Shown: positions 54,438 through 63,846 of the stretch, one piece after another | Layout of the letters: every line of letters begins with the position of its first letter | Numbering within the stretch: position 1 is the first letter of the stretch | NCBI GenBank assembly: GCA_913056235.1 | Contig: CAJXMW010000002.1 | Coordinates: 372,001-436,000 of the forward strand | Length of the DNA stretch: 64,000 nucleotides | Source of the DNA: an uncultured Fodinibius sp. | Lineage (GTDB): Bacteria > Bacteroidota > Rhodothermia > Balneolales > Balneolaceae | Reading direction: 5' to 3' | Translations under genes and position numbers: made by a program | Notes under the pieces: generated by a model | The model's input: the letters and a program-made list of their open reading frames with translations, nothing else | Told to the model about the DNA's origin: nothing | The model's database searches: none

Positions 54438-55008
54438 GAATCTCTTCATAATACGTTGCTCTCTGCTACTTGTCATATGTACACTAATGGTTATAGGCTG
54501 TTCTTCGGAGCGAAATAATAGTTCGGCAAAGAAAACAAAGCCGCTTGAGCAGCTCGATCCCTATTCAGCGCGGTTGTATCCTGCCCAGCAAGAGGCCAAA
54601 TCGCGTGATTTTACCGTTACGCAAGTCAACGGAGAAACTTTTTCGCTGTCTGCACACAATGGAAAAGTGGTCATGCTCAATATTTGGGCTACCTGGTGCG
54701 CGCCTTGCGCTGAGGAGGTACCCGACTTTGTGGATCTTTATGAAAAGTACAAAGATCAGGGCTTGGTGGTTTTGGGAGTTTCCATCGACAAGCAGGGCGA
54801 ATCGGTGGTTAAGCCCTTTATGGAAAAACATGGTGTAACTTATCCCGTGGTTATTGATCGGGGGACGATTATGGATAAATACGGACCTACCATGGGTATC
54901 CCCACTACATACATCATTGGACGAGAGGGGAACCTGCAGTATTTTGCGGTGGGTGCTCTTACCAAAAAAGAGCTGGAACCCCGATTAAAAAAGTTGTTAA
55001 ATCTTTAG
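54424..55008 (+). CDS. TlpA-like thioredoxin-fold lipoprotein
   Basis: The 194-residue protein has a lipobox (LMVIGCSS) and a thioredoxin domain with WATWCAPCAEEVPDF (C-x-x-C active site) and the cis-Pro segment MGIPTTYIIGREG. Such proteins reduce disulfides in the periplasm, for example in cytochrome c or copper-centre assembly. ATG 54424 is used because the upstream in-frame start at 54373 would place unrelated sequence before the signal peptide. It overlaps the DUF411 gene. Confidence 0.93.
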   Translation: MRNTKNLFIIRCSLLLVICTLMVIGCSSERNNSSAKKTKPLEQLDPYSARLYPAQQEAKSRDFTVTQVNGETFSLSAHNGKVVMLNIWATWCAPCAEEVPDFVDLYEKYKDQGLVVLGVSIDKQGESVVKPFMEKHGVTYPVVIDRGTIMDKYGPTMGIPTTYIIGREGNLQYFAVGALTKKELEPRLKKLLNL

Positions 55009-55269
55009 AAGATAGTATTATTCACTTATCCTTTGATTTTTAGCTGTTATATCTCAATAATAGAAACAGCATGAAAAACAGGGTTAGGAGGCATTTCAAA
55101 TGGTGATATGAAGTGTCTTCTACGTTGGTATTAAAGGGTATGAAAGTTGGGTACAATAATTCTCCTGTTAGTTCTGATTTATTTTTGGAGCTGAAAAATG
55201 TTCATCAGTAACTGATGCCAGCACTTGCCTTTAAAAAATAAATAACTGATAGGATTTAGGAGATTAAGT

Positions 55270-58200
55270 ATGAAGGTAATAGATAGCGATTGCTTCGGGA
55301 AAGCATTTCTACTGACTCTTTTCATTTTTTTTGCAATGGGTGCCTCAACCTTGGTATTGGGCCAACAGAATGAAAAGACGATTGAAGACCGATTAGATGC
55401 TATTGAGGGGAGGCAGGAAATACGACCGGAAATAAAATCTCAACACGATACAACAAATTCTCCCAATCCAGTTGGGTCGGGAGTAGATCTGAGTTCTTTA
55501 AACGACAACTATACCTTATTTGAGTTTGATCAAAGTTGGAGCTCAAGTCCCAATCCAAATCCTGAGCTTAACTTTAATTTACCCCAACAAGGTCGCCGAG
55601 CCGGGAACGTAAATGGTGATAGCCTAAACGGTAATCCGGTAAATGATTACTTTGTTACCAGTAAAGCACGAGATGAAGCCACTTCTGATTTAAGTGACCA
55701 AACCTGGAAGACCGCTGTTTTCTATGGCGGTAATACTTCCGGTTTACCTGATCAGATTATTGACCGAAAGTTGGTTCCAGTTGGTGATTTAAACGGCGAC
55801 GGTTATGCTGATGCATTTGCTGTTTCGCCATATATCGAAAATCCGTCTTCTTCTGACGATTCCAGATATTTTTATAAGGGAAGTGAAAATGGATATGTAA
55901 AAACAAATAGTACGGCAGGTTTATATGCAGAAGATGATATAATAGGATTCTTTGATTTTAATTCAGATGGCTATGGTGATTTCCTATCATATAATTCCTT
56001 TTCTGGAGACGTAACGGTAGTACAAGGTGCTAAACAGTTTTCTAACATCAATGCAACAACGCAAACAAGCGTGGTTTCAAGTAATTCCCCGAGAGCGGTG
56101 GTAGATGATGTTGACCAGGATAGTGTACAGGAAATCGTTGAGTTTAGCGGTAATAACGGAGATGGATTTATAACGATATCTAATATTGACACAACGTATT
56201 CATATATAAGCCAGCAACAAAGCTTTTCATTTACTTCTTTTTCAGGAGCGGCAAGTGATCATGAACTTCATGTTATTAATACCGATAGTACACAGTACAA
56301 AGAGATACTAATTACAGTTAAAGAGGACACAGCCTCCTACCTATTTCAGTACGATGGCCAGCAGTTTAATAATACTGCTACTACGTTCAACAATATTTTA
56401 ATTCCTGCCGGGGATCTAAATGGTGATGGCATACATGACTTTGTGGAAGGAGCTACCAACGAAGATCCCCAAATATTTTACGGGACAAAAGATTTGCAAA
56501 ATTTTCCTAATCAAAACCAACCCACCTTAAGCAGTAAATCTTCAGGTGCACAGTGGACTTGGGGAATGCAGTATAATCCTTACAGCAAATTTGGAGACCT
56601 AACGGGTAATGGTGTAGACGATGTCCTGATGAATCACTTGGAAATAATTAACAATTCGTTTTCTGAGGGGCGTAGAGTAGTAGAACCTGATACCACGACT
56701 TCACCAACAACATTGAATTCCAACTTTCAGCTTTACCCACGTGAAAATCGTCTTACCAGAATTTTTGAGACGCAGGAGTTGGGGGATGTAAACGCAGATG
56801 GAGTCGAAGATTTTGCTTTTGTATATGGGTTCCAAAGTAAAGTTGAAATATATTTTGGTGGAGAAAGTATCTCTTCCTCTCCTGATAAAACAATTTCGTT
56901 ATCATTTGGTCCCGACGGAATAGCATCAGGTGATTACAATGGAGATGGGATATCTGATTTTGCCATATCAGATGGTTCTGGTGAGAACTTGGCAATATTT
57001 TATGGTGGTTCTACAATCAGCAGCAATCCGGATTATTCTACAACTGCATCCAGCTTTCAGTCGGATGGCGGTCCTGGGTTTTATCATGTGCAAAGCATTG
57101 GAGATGTCAATGGCGATGGATCCGATGATTTAATATTGTCTTCGTTAAGTGAGTTTAACGGAATAAAAAATTCAGCAGTTAACGAAGCTTATATATTCTT
57201 TGGAGGAAGTTCGATTGCCACTAATCCTGATAAAACCGTAAATCTTACCTCTCAGGAAAATCAGATTCAGAGTGGTACAGCAATGGCGGGACTGGGTGAT
57301 GTTAATGGAGATGATATTGATGATTTTGCGATCAGTTCTGCGGTAGATACTGATGGAGAAGGCACTGGGGGTGTCGTTTATGTATATTTTGGCGGGGCAA
57401 GCAAGAGCTTTGATTCTCCTGATTTAGTTTTGGAATCTGCCGATAATGGGTATGCGTATTTATTTGGAAGCAGCATCGCAGGTGGTGATTTTACGGGCAA
57501 TGGAATAAATGATATTGCTGTAAGTGCTAACCAATTTTCATCTGACAGAGCAGTCCAGATTTTTCATGGGGGAGCTAATATTGATAACACTGTAGACAGT
57601 TTATATAGCAGACCTGAGTTAGGCGGCTACGAGAATTATAATGCAGGAAGTAATTATGGCCATCTGGAAGTAGTTCCCGACTTTAATAATGATGGGAAAG
57701 ATGAGCTTTTGCTGAGTAGTTTTCTTTATGATAGCTATTCAAATGCCGCATTATTTACCTTTAATAACAATGAAAGAAAGCCAACAGCATATCTTAAAGC
57801 TCCAAACCAAGGGGCAGGATTAGGGGGACAGCATAATAGCGCTGTTGGCGATTTTACCGGTGATGGTCAGGTGGAGGTCGTTTATACACAGGCAAATGAT
57901 AATAATGATGCATACCAATCAAGCCGCGTTTATCGCTATAACTTACCCAGGCCGATAACTATTACCAAGGTTGAGGATGTGCCTGACGACCAAGGCCGCC
58001 GAATCCGGATCCATACAGGTGGATATTTGATGGATGCTATGGACAAAAGTATCTATGGCGTGGATAACTGGAGTGTATGGCGTATGACAGAGGATAGCTC
58101 ATGGACAAACTTGGCAACAATTTCTCCAACAAATAACGGTGCCGGCTATGTTGACGTAACCGTTAATAATACGCAACCTACCGGTATTGACACCGTCGAT

Positions 58201-59730
58201 TACACCTACACCTTTAGATTAGAGGCCTTTAGCAGTGATCAGGGAGTATTGGCCCGCAGCGATACCGCTAAGGGTAGGGCATATGATAATATTGCACCTC
58301 CGCAGGTGCAGAGCATGGAAATTAATGAACAGAACGGCGATCAGCTCGTGAGCTGGCAGTCGAGTGAGGCCAATGATGTGGGCAAGTATCTTGTCTATAA
58401 TGCCAAGGATGGGAATCTTTCGGATTCACTGGTTGGGACTAGCAACAGCACGAACTTTACATTACCAGAAAGCTTTAGCGGCGTGCAGAATTTTGCCGTC
58501 AAAGCGCGGGATGTTAACAATAATACCGGGACTGCTTCGCCACTGGCCAGTGCCATCTATCCCCAAAAGGTACAATATGATATGCAATCGGGATGGAACC
58601 TGATTGGCTTGCCCGTGAATGCCAGTGCCGATTCTATCCAGAAAGCGTTGGGCAGTGCCAGCTATATCTATAAATACAGCGGCGGCTATACCAAGGTAGA
58701 CCAACTTAAAGCGGGCGTCGGCTACTGGGCAAAATTCAGCCAAACGGACCTCTGTGAACTGCAGGGTACACCGGTCACCGAACTTTCGTTGGAGTTAAAT
58801 GAAGGTTGGAACCTCATCAGCGGTGTGGGCGGAGAATTGCCACTGACCTTGGTTCAAGATCCGAATGAAATTATTGTGCAGAATACACTCTACAATTTTA
58901 GTCAGGCCTACATTGAATCAGATACGCTGCGTCCCAGCAGTGGTTACTGGCTAAAAACATCGGCGGCCGGCACTGTTACCTTCACGCATCCCAAATTGGT
59001 CTCAGATCAGCAGCAGTCGGGCAATAAGGTTAATACATTAGCTAAGCAGACCGACGATGTGACGAAGAACTTTAACACAGTTACGATATCAGATGGTGAG
59101 CACAGCAGAGAGCTTTATTTTGGCAGTTCATTGCCCAAACAAGTTAACACCCAACAGTTCAGCTTACCACCACTGCCACCGGGGAATATTTTTGATGCCC
59201 GTTTTGCTACCGATACCAAGCTCATCGAAAAAGCCGAGGCGAAGATTCAGCTGAGCAGAATCAAGGATACTGACCTCACCATAGAGGTGAATCCCCAGAA
59301 TATGGCTGAACAGAGCCGCTTCTTGATTCGAGAACTTGCTGACGGTAAGGAATTGGCAGAGTATAAAGTTGATGCTGGTAAGAAAATCACGCTCAAGCAT
59401 AGTGAGACAAATGCGGTCTTTATGTCCGCAGTTGGCAATTCACCGCTCAGTGATAACAATGTGCCCGATGAGTTCAAGCTGGAGCAGAATTATCCCAACC
59501 CATTTAATCCGACTACCCAAATCGAGTATTCGGTGACAGAGGCTTCCAAGGTGACACTCAAAGTTTATAATATCCTTGGTAAGCGAGTAACGACGCTTGT
59601 AAGCAAAGAGCAGCAACCGGGTAACTACGAGGTTACTTTTGATGGGACAAACCTTGCCAGTGGCGTTTATCTTTATCGCTTGCAGGCTGGATCCCACGTA
59701 TCAACCAAAAAACTCATTTTAGCTAAGTAG
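55270..59730 (+). CDS. Large FG-GAP repeat protein with type IX secretion tag
   Basis: The 1486-residue protein has a signal peptide (LLTLFIFFAMGASTLVLGQ) and many FG-GAP/VCBS units with calcium-loop motifs (GDLNGDGYADAF, GDVNGDGSDDLI, GDVNGDDIDDFAI, GDFTGDGQVEVV) through about residue 890. A fibronectin-like part follows near 1000-1100, then a stretch with a WNLIGLP/WNLISG pair. The C-terminal 90 residues match the T9SS type A sorting domain (NYPNPFNPTTQIEYSV, LKVYNILGKRVTTLV, ASGVYLYRL). It should be exported and held at the cell surface. The region TVTISDGEHSRELYFGSS is shared with the next gene. Confidence 0.95.
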   Translation: MKVIDSDCFGKAFLLTLFIFFAMGASTLVLGQQNEKTIEDRLDAIEGRQEIRPEIKSQHDTTNSPNPVGSGVDLSSLNDNYTLFEFDQSWSSSPNPNPELNFNLPQQGRRAGNVNGDSLNGNPVNDYFVTSKARDEATSDLSDQTWKTAVFYGGNTSGLPDQIIDRKLVPVGDLNGDGYADAFAVSPYIENPSSSDDSRYFYKGSENGYVKTNSTAGLYAEDDIIGFFDFNSDGYGDFLSYNSFSGDVTVVQGAKQFSNINATTQTSVVSSNSPRAVVDDVDQDSVQEIVEFSGNNGDGFITISNIDTTYSYISQQQSFSFTSFSGAASDHELHVINTDSTQYKEILITVKEDTASYLFQYDGQQFNNTATTFNNILIPAGDLNGDGIHDFVEGATNEDPQIFYGTKDLQNFPNQNQPTLSSKSSGAQWTWGMQYNPYSKFGDLTGNGVDDVLMNHLEIINNSFSEGRRVVEPDTTTSPTTLNSNFQLYPRENRLTRIFETQELGDVNADGVEDFAFVYGFQSKVEIYFGGESISSSPDKTISLSFGPDGIASGDYNGDGISDFAISDGSGENLAIFYGGSTISSNPDYSTTASSFQSDGGPGFYHVQSIGDVNGDGSDDLILSSLSEFNGIKNSAVNEAYIFFGGSSIATNPDKTVNLTSQENQIQSGTAMAGLGDVNGDDIDDFAISSAVDTDGEGTGGVVYVYFGGASKSFDSPDLVLESADNGYAYLFGSSIAGGDFTGNGINDIAVSANQFSSDRAVQIFHGGANIDNTVDSLYSRPELGGYENYNAGSNYGHLEVVPDFNNDGKDELLLSSFLYDSYSNAALFTFNNNERKPTAYLKAPNQGAGLGGQHNSAVGDFTGDGQVEVVYTQANDNNDAYQSSRVYRYNLPRPITITKVEDVPDDQGRRIRIHTGGYLMDAMDKSIYGVDNWSVWRMTEDSSWTNLATISPTNNGAGYVDVTVNNTQPTGIDTVDYTYTFRLEAFSSDQGVLARSDTAKGRAYDNIAPPQVQSMEINEQNGDQLVSWQSSEANDVGKYLVYNAKDGNLSDSLVGTSNSTNFTLPESFSGVQNFAVKARDVNNNTGTASPLASAIYPQKVQYDMQSGWNLIGLPVNASADSIQKALGSASYIYKYSGGYTKVDQLKAGVGYWAKFSQTDLCELQGTPVTELSLELNEGWNLISGVGGELPLTLVQDPNEIIVQNTLYNFSQAYIESDTLRPSSGYWLKTSAAGTVTFTHPKLVSDQQQSGNKVNTLAKQTDDVTKNFNTVTISDGEHSRELYFGSSLPKQVNTQQFSLPPLPPGNIFDARFATDTKLIEKAEAKIQLSRIKDTDLTIEVNPQNMAEQSRFLIRELADGKELAEYKVDAGKKITLKHSETNAVFMSAVGNSPLSDNNVPDEFKLEQNYPNPFNPTTQIEYSVTEASKVTLKVYNILGKRVTTLVSKEQQPGNYEVTFDGTNLASGVYLYRLQAGSHVSTKKLILAK

Positions 59731-59758
59731 TAATTATCTAACGTAAAAGGATAGGCCC

Positions 59759-61348
59759 ATGAGACTGGTACTTATTTCTATACTACTTAGCTTCCTGTTT
59801 ACCAATTGTCCTACAGAGGGGAACACTGACTTGGTAAATATGAATGCTTCCGTAAATCCCGAGCAGGCGGGCACGGTAAATCCTCCCGAGGGTACCTATA
59901 CCAGCGGAAAACAGATTACTGTGGTTACAGACGCTTCGGACGAACGCTGGCAATTTACCGGCTGGAGTGGAGATACTACAGCGTCGGTAGATTCGCTGAC
60001 TTTCGACATCACGCAAGACATGGAGCTGGTGGCCAATTACGAAATTCCATCGGATGAACAGTCAATCTTAGTGGCTACGGCAGATCCTGCTGAGGGTGGA
60101 ACGGTTGTACCGGATAGTGGCTCGTTTAATTTTGGCAGTACCGTAGATGTAGAAGCAATACCGGCACAGGGATGGGAGTTCGCAGAATGGAGTGGTGATA
60201 CGACCGCGACGAGCAATCCGCTTTCTCTGACCATGGACAGCGATTACAATTTGACAGCCGTCTTTGAGCAAACGCCGCCCGACGAATATACTTTGACAAC
60301 AAATGTGCAACCTTCTGATGGAGGTACGGTTGATCCTTCAGGGGGATCATTTGAGCCGGGAGCTAACATTACGGTATCAGCAACGCCGGTTGAGGGGTGG
60401 CAATTTAGCAGCTGGAGCGGAGATACCACCGTGACTGCCAACCCCATAGAGATTACGATGGACAAAAATTACAGCCTGACAGCTAATTTTGAAGAGCTGC
60501 CTGACAAACAACTTACCACCTCCGCTCAGCCGTCAGAGGGTGGGAACATACAGCCGGCCGACGGTACCTTTAACCATGGGGCTTCGGTGCAGGTAGAAGC
60601 GATGGCAGCACGCGGCTGGAATTTCGTAGACTGGAGCGGAGATACGTCAGCCACGGCTAATCCTTTGGATCTGATTATGAACAAAGATTACAATCTGGTA
60701 GCTAACTTTGAGAAAGAAATGTACACGTTGGCTACTGATGTTAGTCCATCTTCTGGAGGAACTGTAAGTCCTTCAAGCCAACAGTATGAATTTGGCACTT
60801 CAGTGAATGTTGAAGCTACAGCCTCGAGCGGCTGGGAGTTTACCAGCTGGAGTGGGGACACGACCGTTTCGGCAAATCCAATAACGGTAACGGTGGATAA
60901 GGATTACAGCCTTACGGCGAACTTCCGAGAATTGTCCCAGGCTTTTACAAACCGCATTACGGTAACCGACGGAGCGAGCAGTAAGGATGTTGTTTTCGGG
61001 ATGAAATCGAATGCCACTGCCGGTTTTGATAATGGTATTGATGTTGAGTTGCCGCCGCGTCCGCCCAGCGGGAACTTTTATCGCCGCTTTAATATTCCGG
61101 ATTACGGGCTCAAAGAAGATTACCGTGCGATACGTGAGCAAGAGACTGTTTGGGAACTGGAGGTGGCACCGGAAGCAGGTAGAACCATCACTTTAAATTG
61201 GGATTTTTCCGGTACGAATCACGTAGGCACCCTGACGCTCACGGATGATCCGGATAATCCATCTTTTGAAATAGATATGAAATCGCAGACCTCTTATAAC
61301 CTTTCCAATGAGTCTGCCACTACACTCTATATTATCAGCCAAAACTAA
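59759..61348 (+). CDS. Lipoprotein with bacterial-repeat (InlB B-type) units
   Basis: The 529-residue protein has a lipobox-like start (LSFLFTNCPTEG). Five tandem repeats of about 75 residues follow, each with the pattern GGTV-x-P, a short linker, V-x-A, GW-x-F, then WSGDT-x-x-x-NP and a D-x-x-Y-x-L-x-ANF end. The C-terminal 130 residues (ITVTDGASSKDVVFG, PPRPPSGNFYRRF, ITLNWDFSGTNHVGTLTL) match the module near the end of the previous protein. It lies 28 bases after it, so the two are probably an operon. A decayed copy of its end lies at 31339. Confidence 0.92.
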   Translation: MRLVLISILLSFLFTNCPTEGNTDLVNMNASVNPEQAGTVNPPEGTYTSGKQITVVTDASDERWQFTGWSGDTTASVDSLTFDITQDMELVANYEIPSDEQSILVATADPAEGGTVVPDSGSFNFGSTVDVEAIPAQGWEFAEWSGDTTATSNPLSLTMDSDYNLTAVFEQTPPDEYTLTTNVQPSDGGTVDPSGGSFEPGANITVSATPVEGWQFSSWSGDTTVTANPIEITMDKNYSLTANFEELPDKQLTTSAQPSEGGNIQPADGTFNHGASVQVEAMAARGWNFVDWSGDTSATANPLDLIMNKDYNLVANFEKEMYTLATDVSPSSGGTVSPSSQQYEFGTSVNVEATASSGWEFTSWSGDTTVSANPITVTVDKDYSLTANFRELSQAFTNRITVTDGASSKDVVFGMKSNATAGFDNGIDVELPPRPPSGNFYRRFNIPDYGLKEDYRAIREQETVWELEVAPEAGRTITLNWDFSGTNHVGTLTLTDDPDNPSFEIDMKSQTSYNLSNESATTLYIISQN

Positions 61349-61372
61349 TTGGACTATTCGATTTGTTATTAA

Positions 61373-61401
61373 AGCCCATGCTTTAATGGCATGGCTTTTT
61401 T
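61373..61401 (+). terminator. Rho-independent terminator
   Basis: AGCCCATGC (61373-61381) pairs with GCATGGCT (61389-61396) with one bulged C, followed by a T run. It ends the lipoprotein gene and also shows that an in-frame ATG at 61391 is not the start of the next gene. Confidence 0.85.
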
Positions 61402-61432
61402 ATCTTGGGATAAATTCAACCAAAAAACTCCT

Positions 61433-62194
61433 ATGAGAAAGCTAAGCTTATTTTTCTGTGGTCTCTTCTTGCTATTTGCGACTAACCTCTTTGCCCAGAC
61501 TTCGACTACTGTTGTCGTTCGGGCTATAGCCAAGGATGCCAAATTCATCGGCAGTTCTATGGGCGGGGCTCATGTCACGATCACAGAGGTAAAAACTGGA
61601 AAGATTTTGGCAGAGGGTAAAACAGAAGGTTCTACCGGTGATACCCAAAAGTTGGTTCAACAAGACCATCAGCGGTATAAGCAACTTAGCACGCCTGGAG
61701 CTGCAAAGTTTGAGGCCAACATCCCACTTAAGAAGCCTGTGTTTGTAGAAGTGGCTGCCACAGCTCCTATGGCACAAAAGCAATCGCGAGTAACCTCCAG
61801 CACTCAGCTTTGGCTTATTCCCGGCAAGGACATCACTGGAGATGGCCTTGTGCTGGAAGTGCCGGGATTTGCCATTGATATACTACAGCCCCAAGCTCAT
61901 GAGGTGAATGGGAATGAGAAGATCTCGATTACAGCCAATGCCGTGATGATGTGCGGTTGTCCTACCAGTCCCGATGGCCTATGGGATAGCAGCGAGATGG
62001 AATTTGTAGCAATCGTTACCAGTGGAGATACCGAAGTGGCCCGTAAAGAGATGACTTTTACCGGCAAGACCAGTACCTATGAAACCAGCTTCCGGCCAGA
62101 GCAGGCTGGGGCATACGAGATTACGGTCTATGGCTTTGATCCCCGAACGGGCAATACGGGGGTAGACAGGACGACAGTTATCAGTAACCAGTGA
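61433..62194 (+). CDS. Uncharacterised exported protein
   Basis: The 253-residue protein has a signal peptide (LSLFFCGLFLLFATNLFAQ). The mature part is beta-rich with TTVVVRAIAKDAKFIGSSM, GKDITGDGLVLEVPGFAID and MMCGCPTSPDGLWDSSEMEF, followed by a fibronectin-like end. Two cysteines at M-M-C-G-C are unusual for an exported protein in this group and could bind metal. I do not recognise the family. ATG 61433 is the start; the earlier ATG lies in a terminator stem. Confidence 0.75.
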   Translation: MRKLSLFFCGLFLLFATNLFAQTSTTVVVRAIAKDAKFIGSSMGGAHVTITEVKTGKILAEGKTEGSTGDTQKLVQQDHQRYKQLSTPGAAKFEANIPLKKPVFVEVAATAPMAQKQSRVTSSTQLWLIPGKDITGDGLVLEVPGFAIDILQPQAHEVNGNEKISITANAVMMCGCPTSPDGLWDSSEMEFVAIVTSGDTEVARKEMTFTGKTSTYETSFRPEQAGAYEITVYGFDPRTGNTGVDRTTVISNQ

Positions 62195-62318
62195 TCAGTT
62201 GTTTCATTATTTAAGTTTTCAGGTTACTCGAAACCAGAATGTGTCATCCTGAACTTGGTTCAGGATCTCTGTGTATTTTGTAATAAGATAAGATCACCTA
62301 ACTGTAAACTGATCACTG
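62189..62318. repeat. Inverted-repeat element with internal palindrome
   Basis: CAGTGATCAGTT (62189-62200) and AACTGATCACTG (62307-62318) are perfect inverted repeats of 12 bases around about 105 bases. Inside, ATCCTGAAC-TTG-GTTCAGGAT (62246-62266) is a perfect 9-bp palindrome of a kind dispersed in many bacterial genomes. The left arm overlaps the stop codon of the preceding gene. It looks like a miniature mobile or REP-type element and lies between convergent genes. Confidence 0.6.
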
Positions 62319-62333
62319 CATACTGCCAACCGA

Positions 62334-63341
62334 CTAATAGCCTTCGGGATTTTGGGACTGCCAGCGCCAGGCATCTTTGCACATATCCACAATATCGCGT
62401 TCGGCCTTCCACCCGAGCTCCTCTTCAGCCTTGCTGGGATCTGCATAACAGCTGGCAATATCGCCGGGACGTCGATCCGTAATTTTATATGGCACATCTT
62501 GCCCGGAGGCCTCTTCAAAAGCCTTGACCATGTCCAGAACGCTGTATCCTTGACCGGTTCCCAAATTATAAGTGACCACACCGGGGTTTGATTTCAGCTT
62601 TTCCAATGCTTTAAGGTGGCCCACGGCAAGATCGACCACGTGGATGTAATCGCGCACTCCCGTACCGTCATGGGTAGGATAATCATCACCAAAGACCGAC
62701 AACTCATCGAGCTTGCCAACTGCTACCTGCGTGATGTAGGGCATCAGGTTGTTGGGTATGTCATTGGGATCTTCGCCAATGCGTCCACTTTCGTGAGCAC
62801 CGACTGGATTGAAATAGCGGAGCAGAGCCACATTCCAGCTGTTATTGGAGACATGCAGATCTCGTAGAATTTCTTCGATAAACAGCTTGGTTCTGCCATA
62901 GGGATTGGTGGCCGAAAGAGGAAAATTCTCTTTAATAGGCACTTTGTGGGGATCCCCATATACCGTAGCCGAGGAGCTGAACACGATATCAGTAACACCA
63001 TGCTTTTTCATGACTTCGCAGAGATAGATCGTACCGGTAATATTGTTGTGATAATAGGAGAGAGGCTTGCTGACGGACTCACCCACTGCTTTAAATCCCG
63101 CAAAATGAACTACGGAATCGATATCGTGCTTTTCGAAAATAGTATCGAGTTCATCCTTGTCCAGTAGATCCGTTTCGTAAAAGGTGAGCGTCTTGCCTGT
63201 TATATCCTCAACGCGGTCCAGCGCCTCACGCTTGCTGTTGCTGAGGTTATCCACTACAATAACATTTTCGTCCTGCTCAAGCAGCTCAACAACCGTATGG
63301 CTACCAATATAACCTGCGCCTCCGGTGACTAAAATATTCAT
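62334..63341 (-). CDS. galE: UDP-glucose 4-epimerase
   Basis: The 335-residue short-chain-dehydrogenase-type enzyme has the NAD fold [33 protein letters not shown] with the catalytic Ser, and the YGRTK motif (Y-x-x-x-K) at about 147-151. [22 protein letters not shown] and [29 protein letters not shown] are typical of GalE. It interconverts UDP-glucose and UDP-galactose for surface glycans. It lies alone on the minus strand. Confidence 0.96.
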   Translation of the reverse strand: MNILVTGGAGYIGSHTVVELLEQDENVIVVDNLSNSKREALDRVEDITGKTLTFYETDLLDKDELDTIFEKHDIDSVVHFAGFKAVGESVSKPLSYYHNNITGTIYLCEVMKKHGVTDIVFSSSATVYGDPHKVPIKENFPLSATNPYGRTKLFIEEILRDLHVSNNSWNVALLRYFNPVGAHESGRIGEDPNDIPNNLMPYITQVAVGKLDELSVFGDDYPTHDGTGVRDYIHVVDLAVGHLKALEKLKSNPGVVTYNLGTGQGYSVLDMVKAFEEASGQDVPYKITDRRPGDIASCYADPSKAEEELGWKAERDIVDMCKDAWRWQSQNPEGY

Positions 63342-63404
63342 TCAAATAGATTTTATTTAGAATTTATTCTCAAAATGAAACTGACATCACTTAATGCCAA
63401 GTGA

Positions 63405-63758
63405 TTAATTGGGGTTTTGGGCCAGTTCGCTAAGTTCTTTTTTAATGGTGGAACACATGTTCTTCATCTTGTCAGCTGATTTTATCAGTTCATCTTTTTC
63501 CACTTCCTGCTCTAGTAGTGTTTTGGCATGTTCATATTCGTCAATAACATCATCAGCCCCCATCATCTGAGCACCTGGTTTTATCTTGTGACCCGCCCTT
63601 TGCAGGTCCTCCATATTTCGGTTTAGCAGATGAGTTTGGAAATCGTCCATGAACTCTTCGAACGAAGAAACCCCGGCCTCACAAAACTCTGCAACGTACT
63701 CTTCGTCGTTAAAGAGCAGGTCAGAAATTTTTTGAGGATTGATAAATTGATATTTCAT
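63405..63758 (-). CDS. Hpt-domain phosphotransfer protein
   Basis: The 117-residue helical protein has AGHKIKPGAQMMGADDV, with the phosphorylatable His57 in the H-K-x-K-P/S-G pattern. It has no other domain. It would carry a phosphate between a hybrid kinase and a response regulator; its partner is not in this window. It is downstream of, and probably on the same strand as, the thioesterase at the edge. Confidence 0.85.
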   Translation of the reverse strand: MKYQFINPQKISDLLFNDEEYVAEFCEAGVSSFEEFMDDFQTHLLNRNMEDLQRAGHKIKPGAQMMGADDVIDEYEHAKTLLEQEVEKDELIKSADKMKNMCSTIKKELSELAQNPN

Positions 63759-63846
63759 ATTTCACCTGTAATAATTGTTTGCATAAATAGTCGATAAGGT
63801 AAGGAATACGAAGTGTTTCTGAAATATCAAACACGTGTAATGTTGA

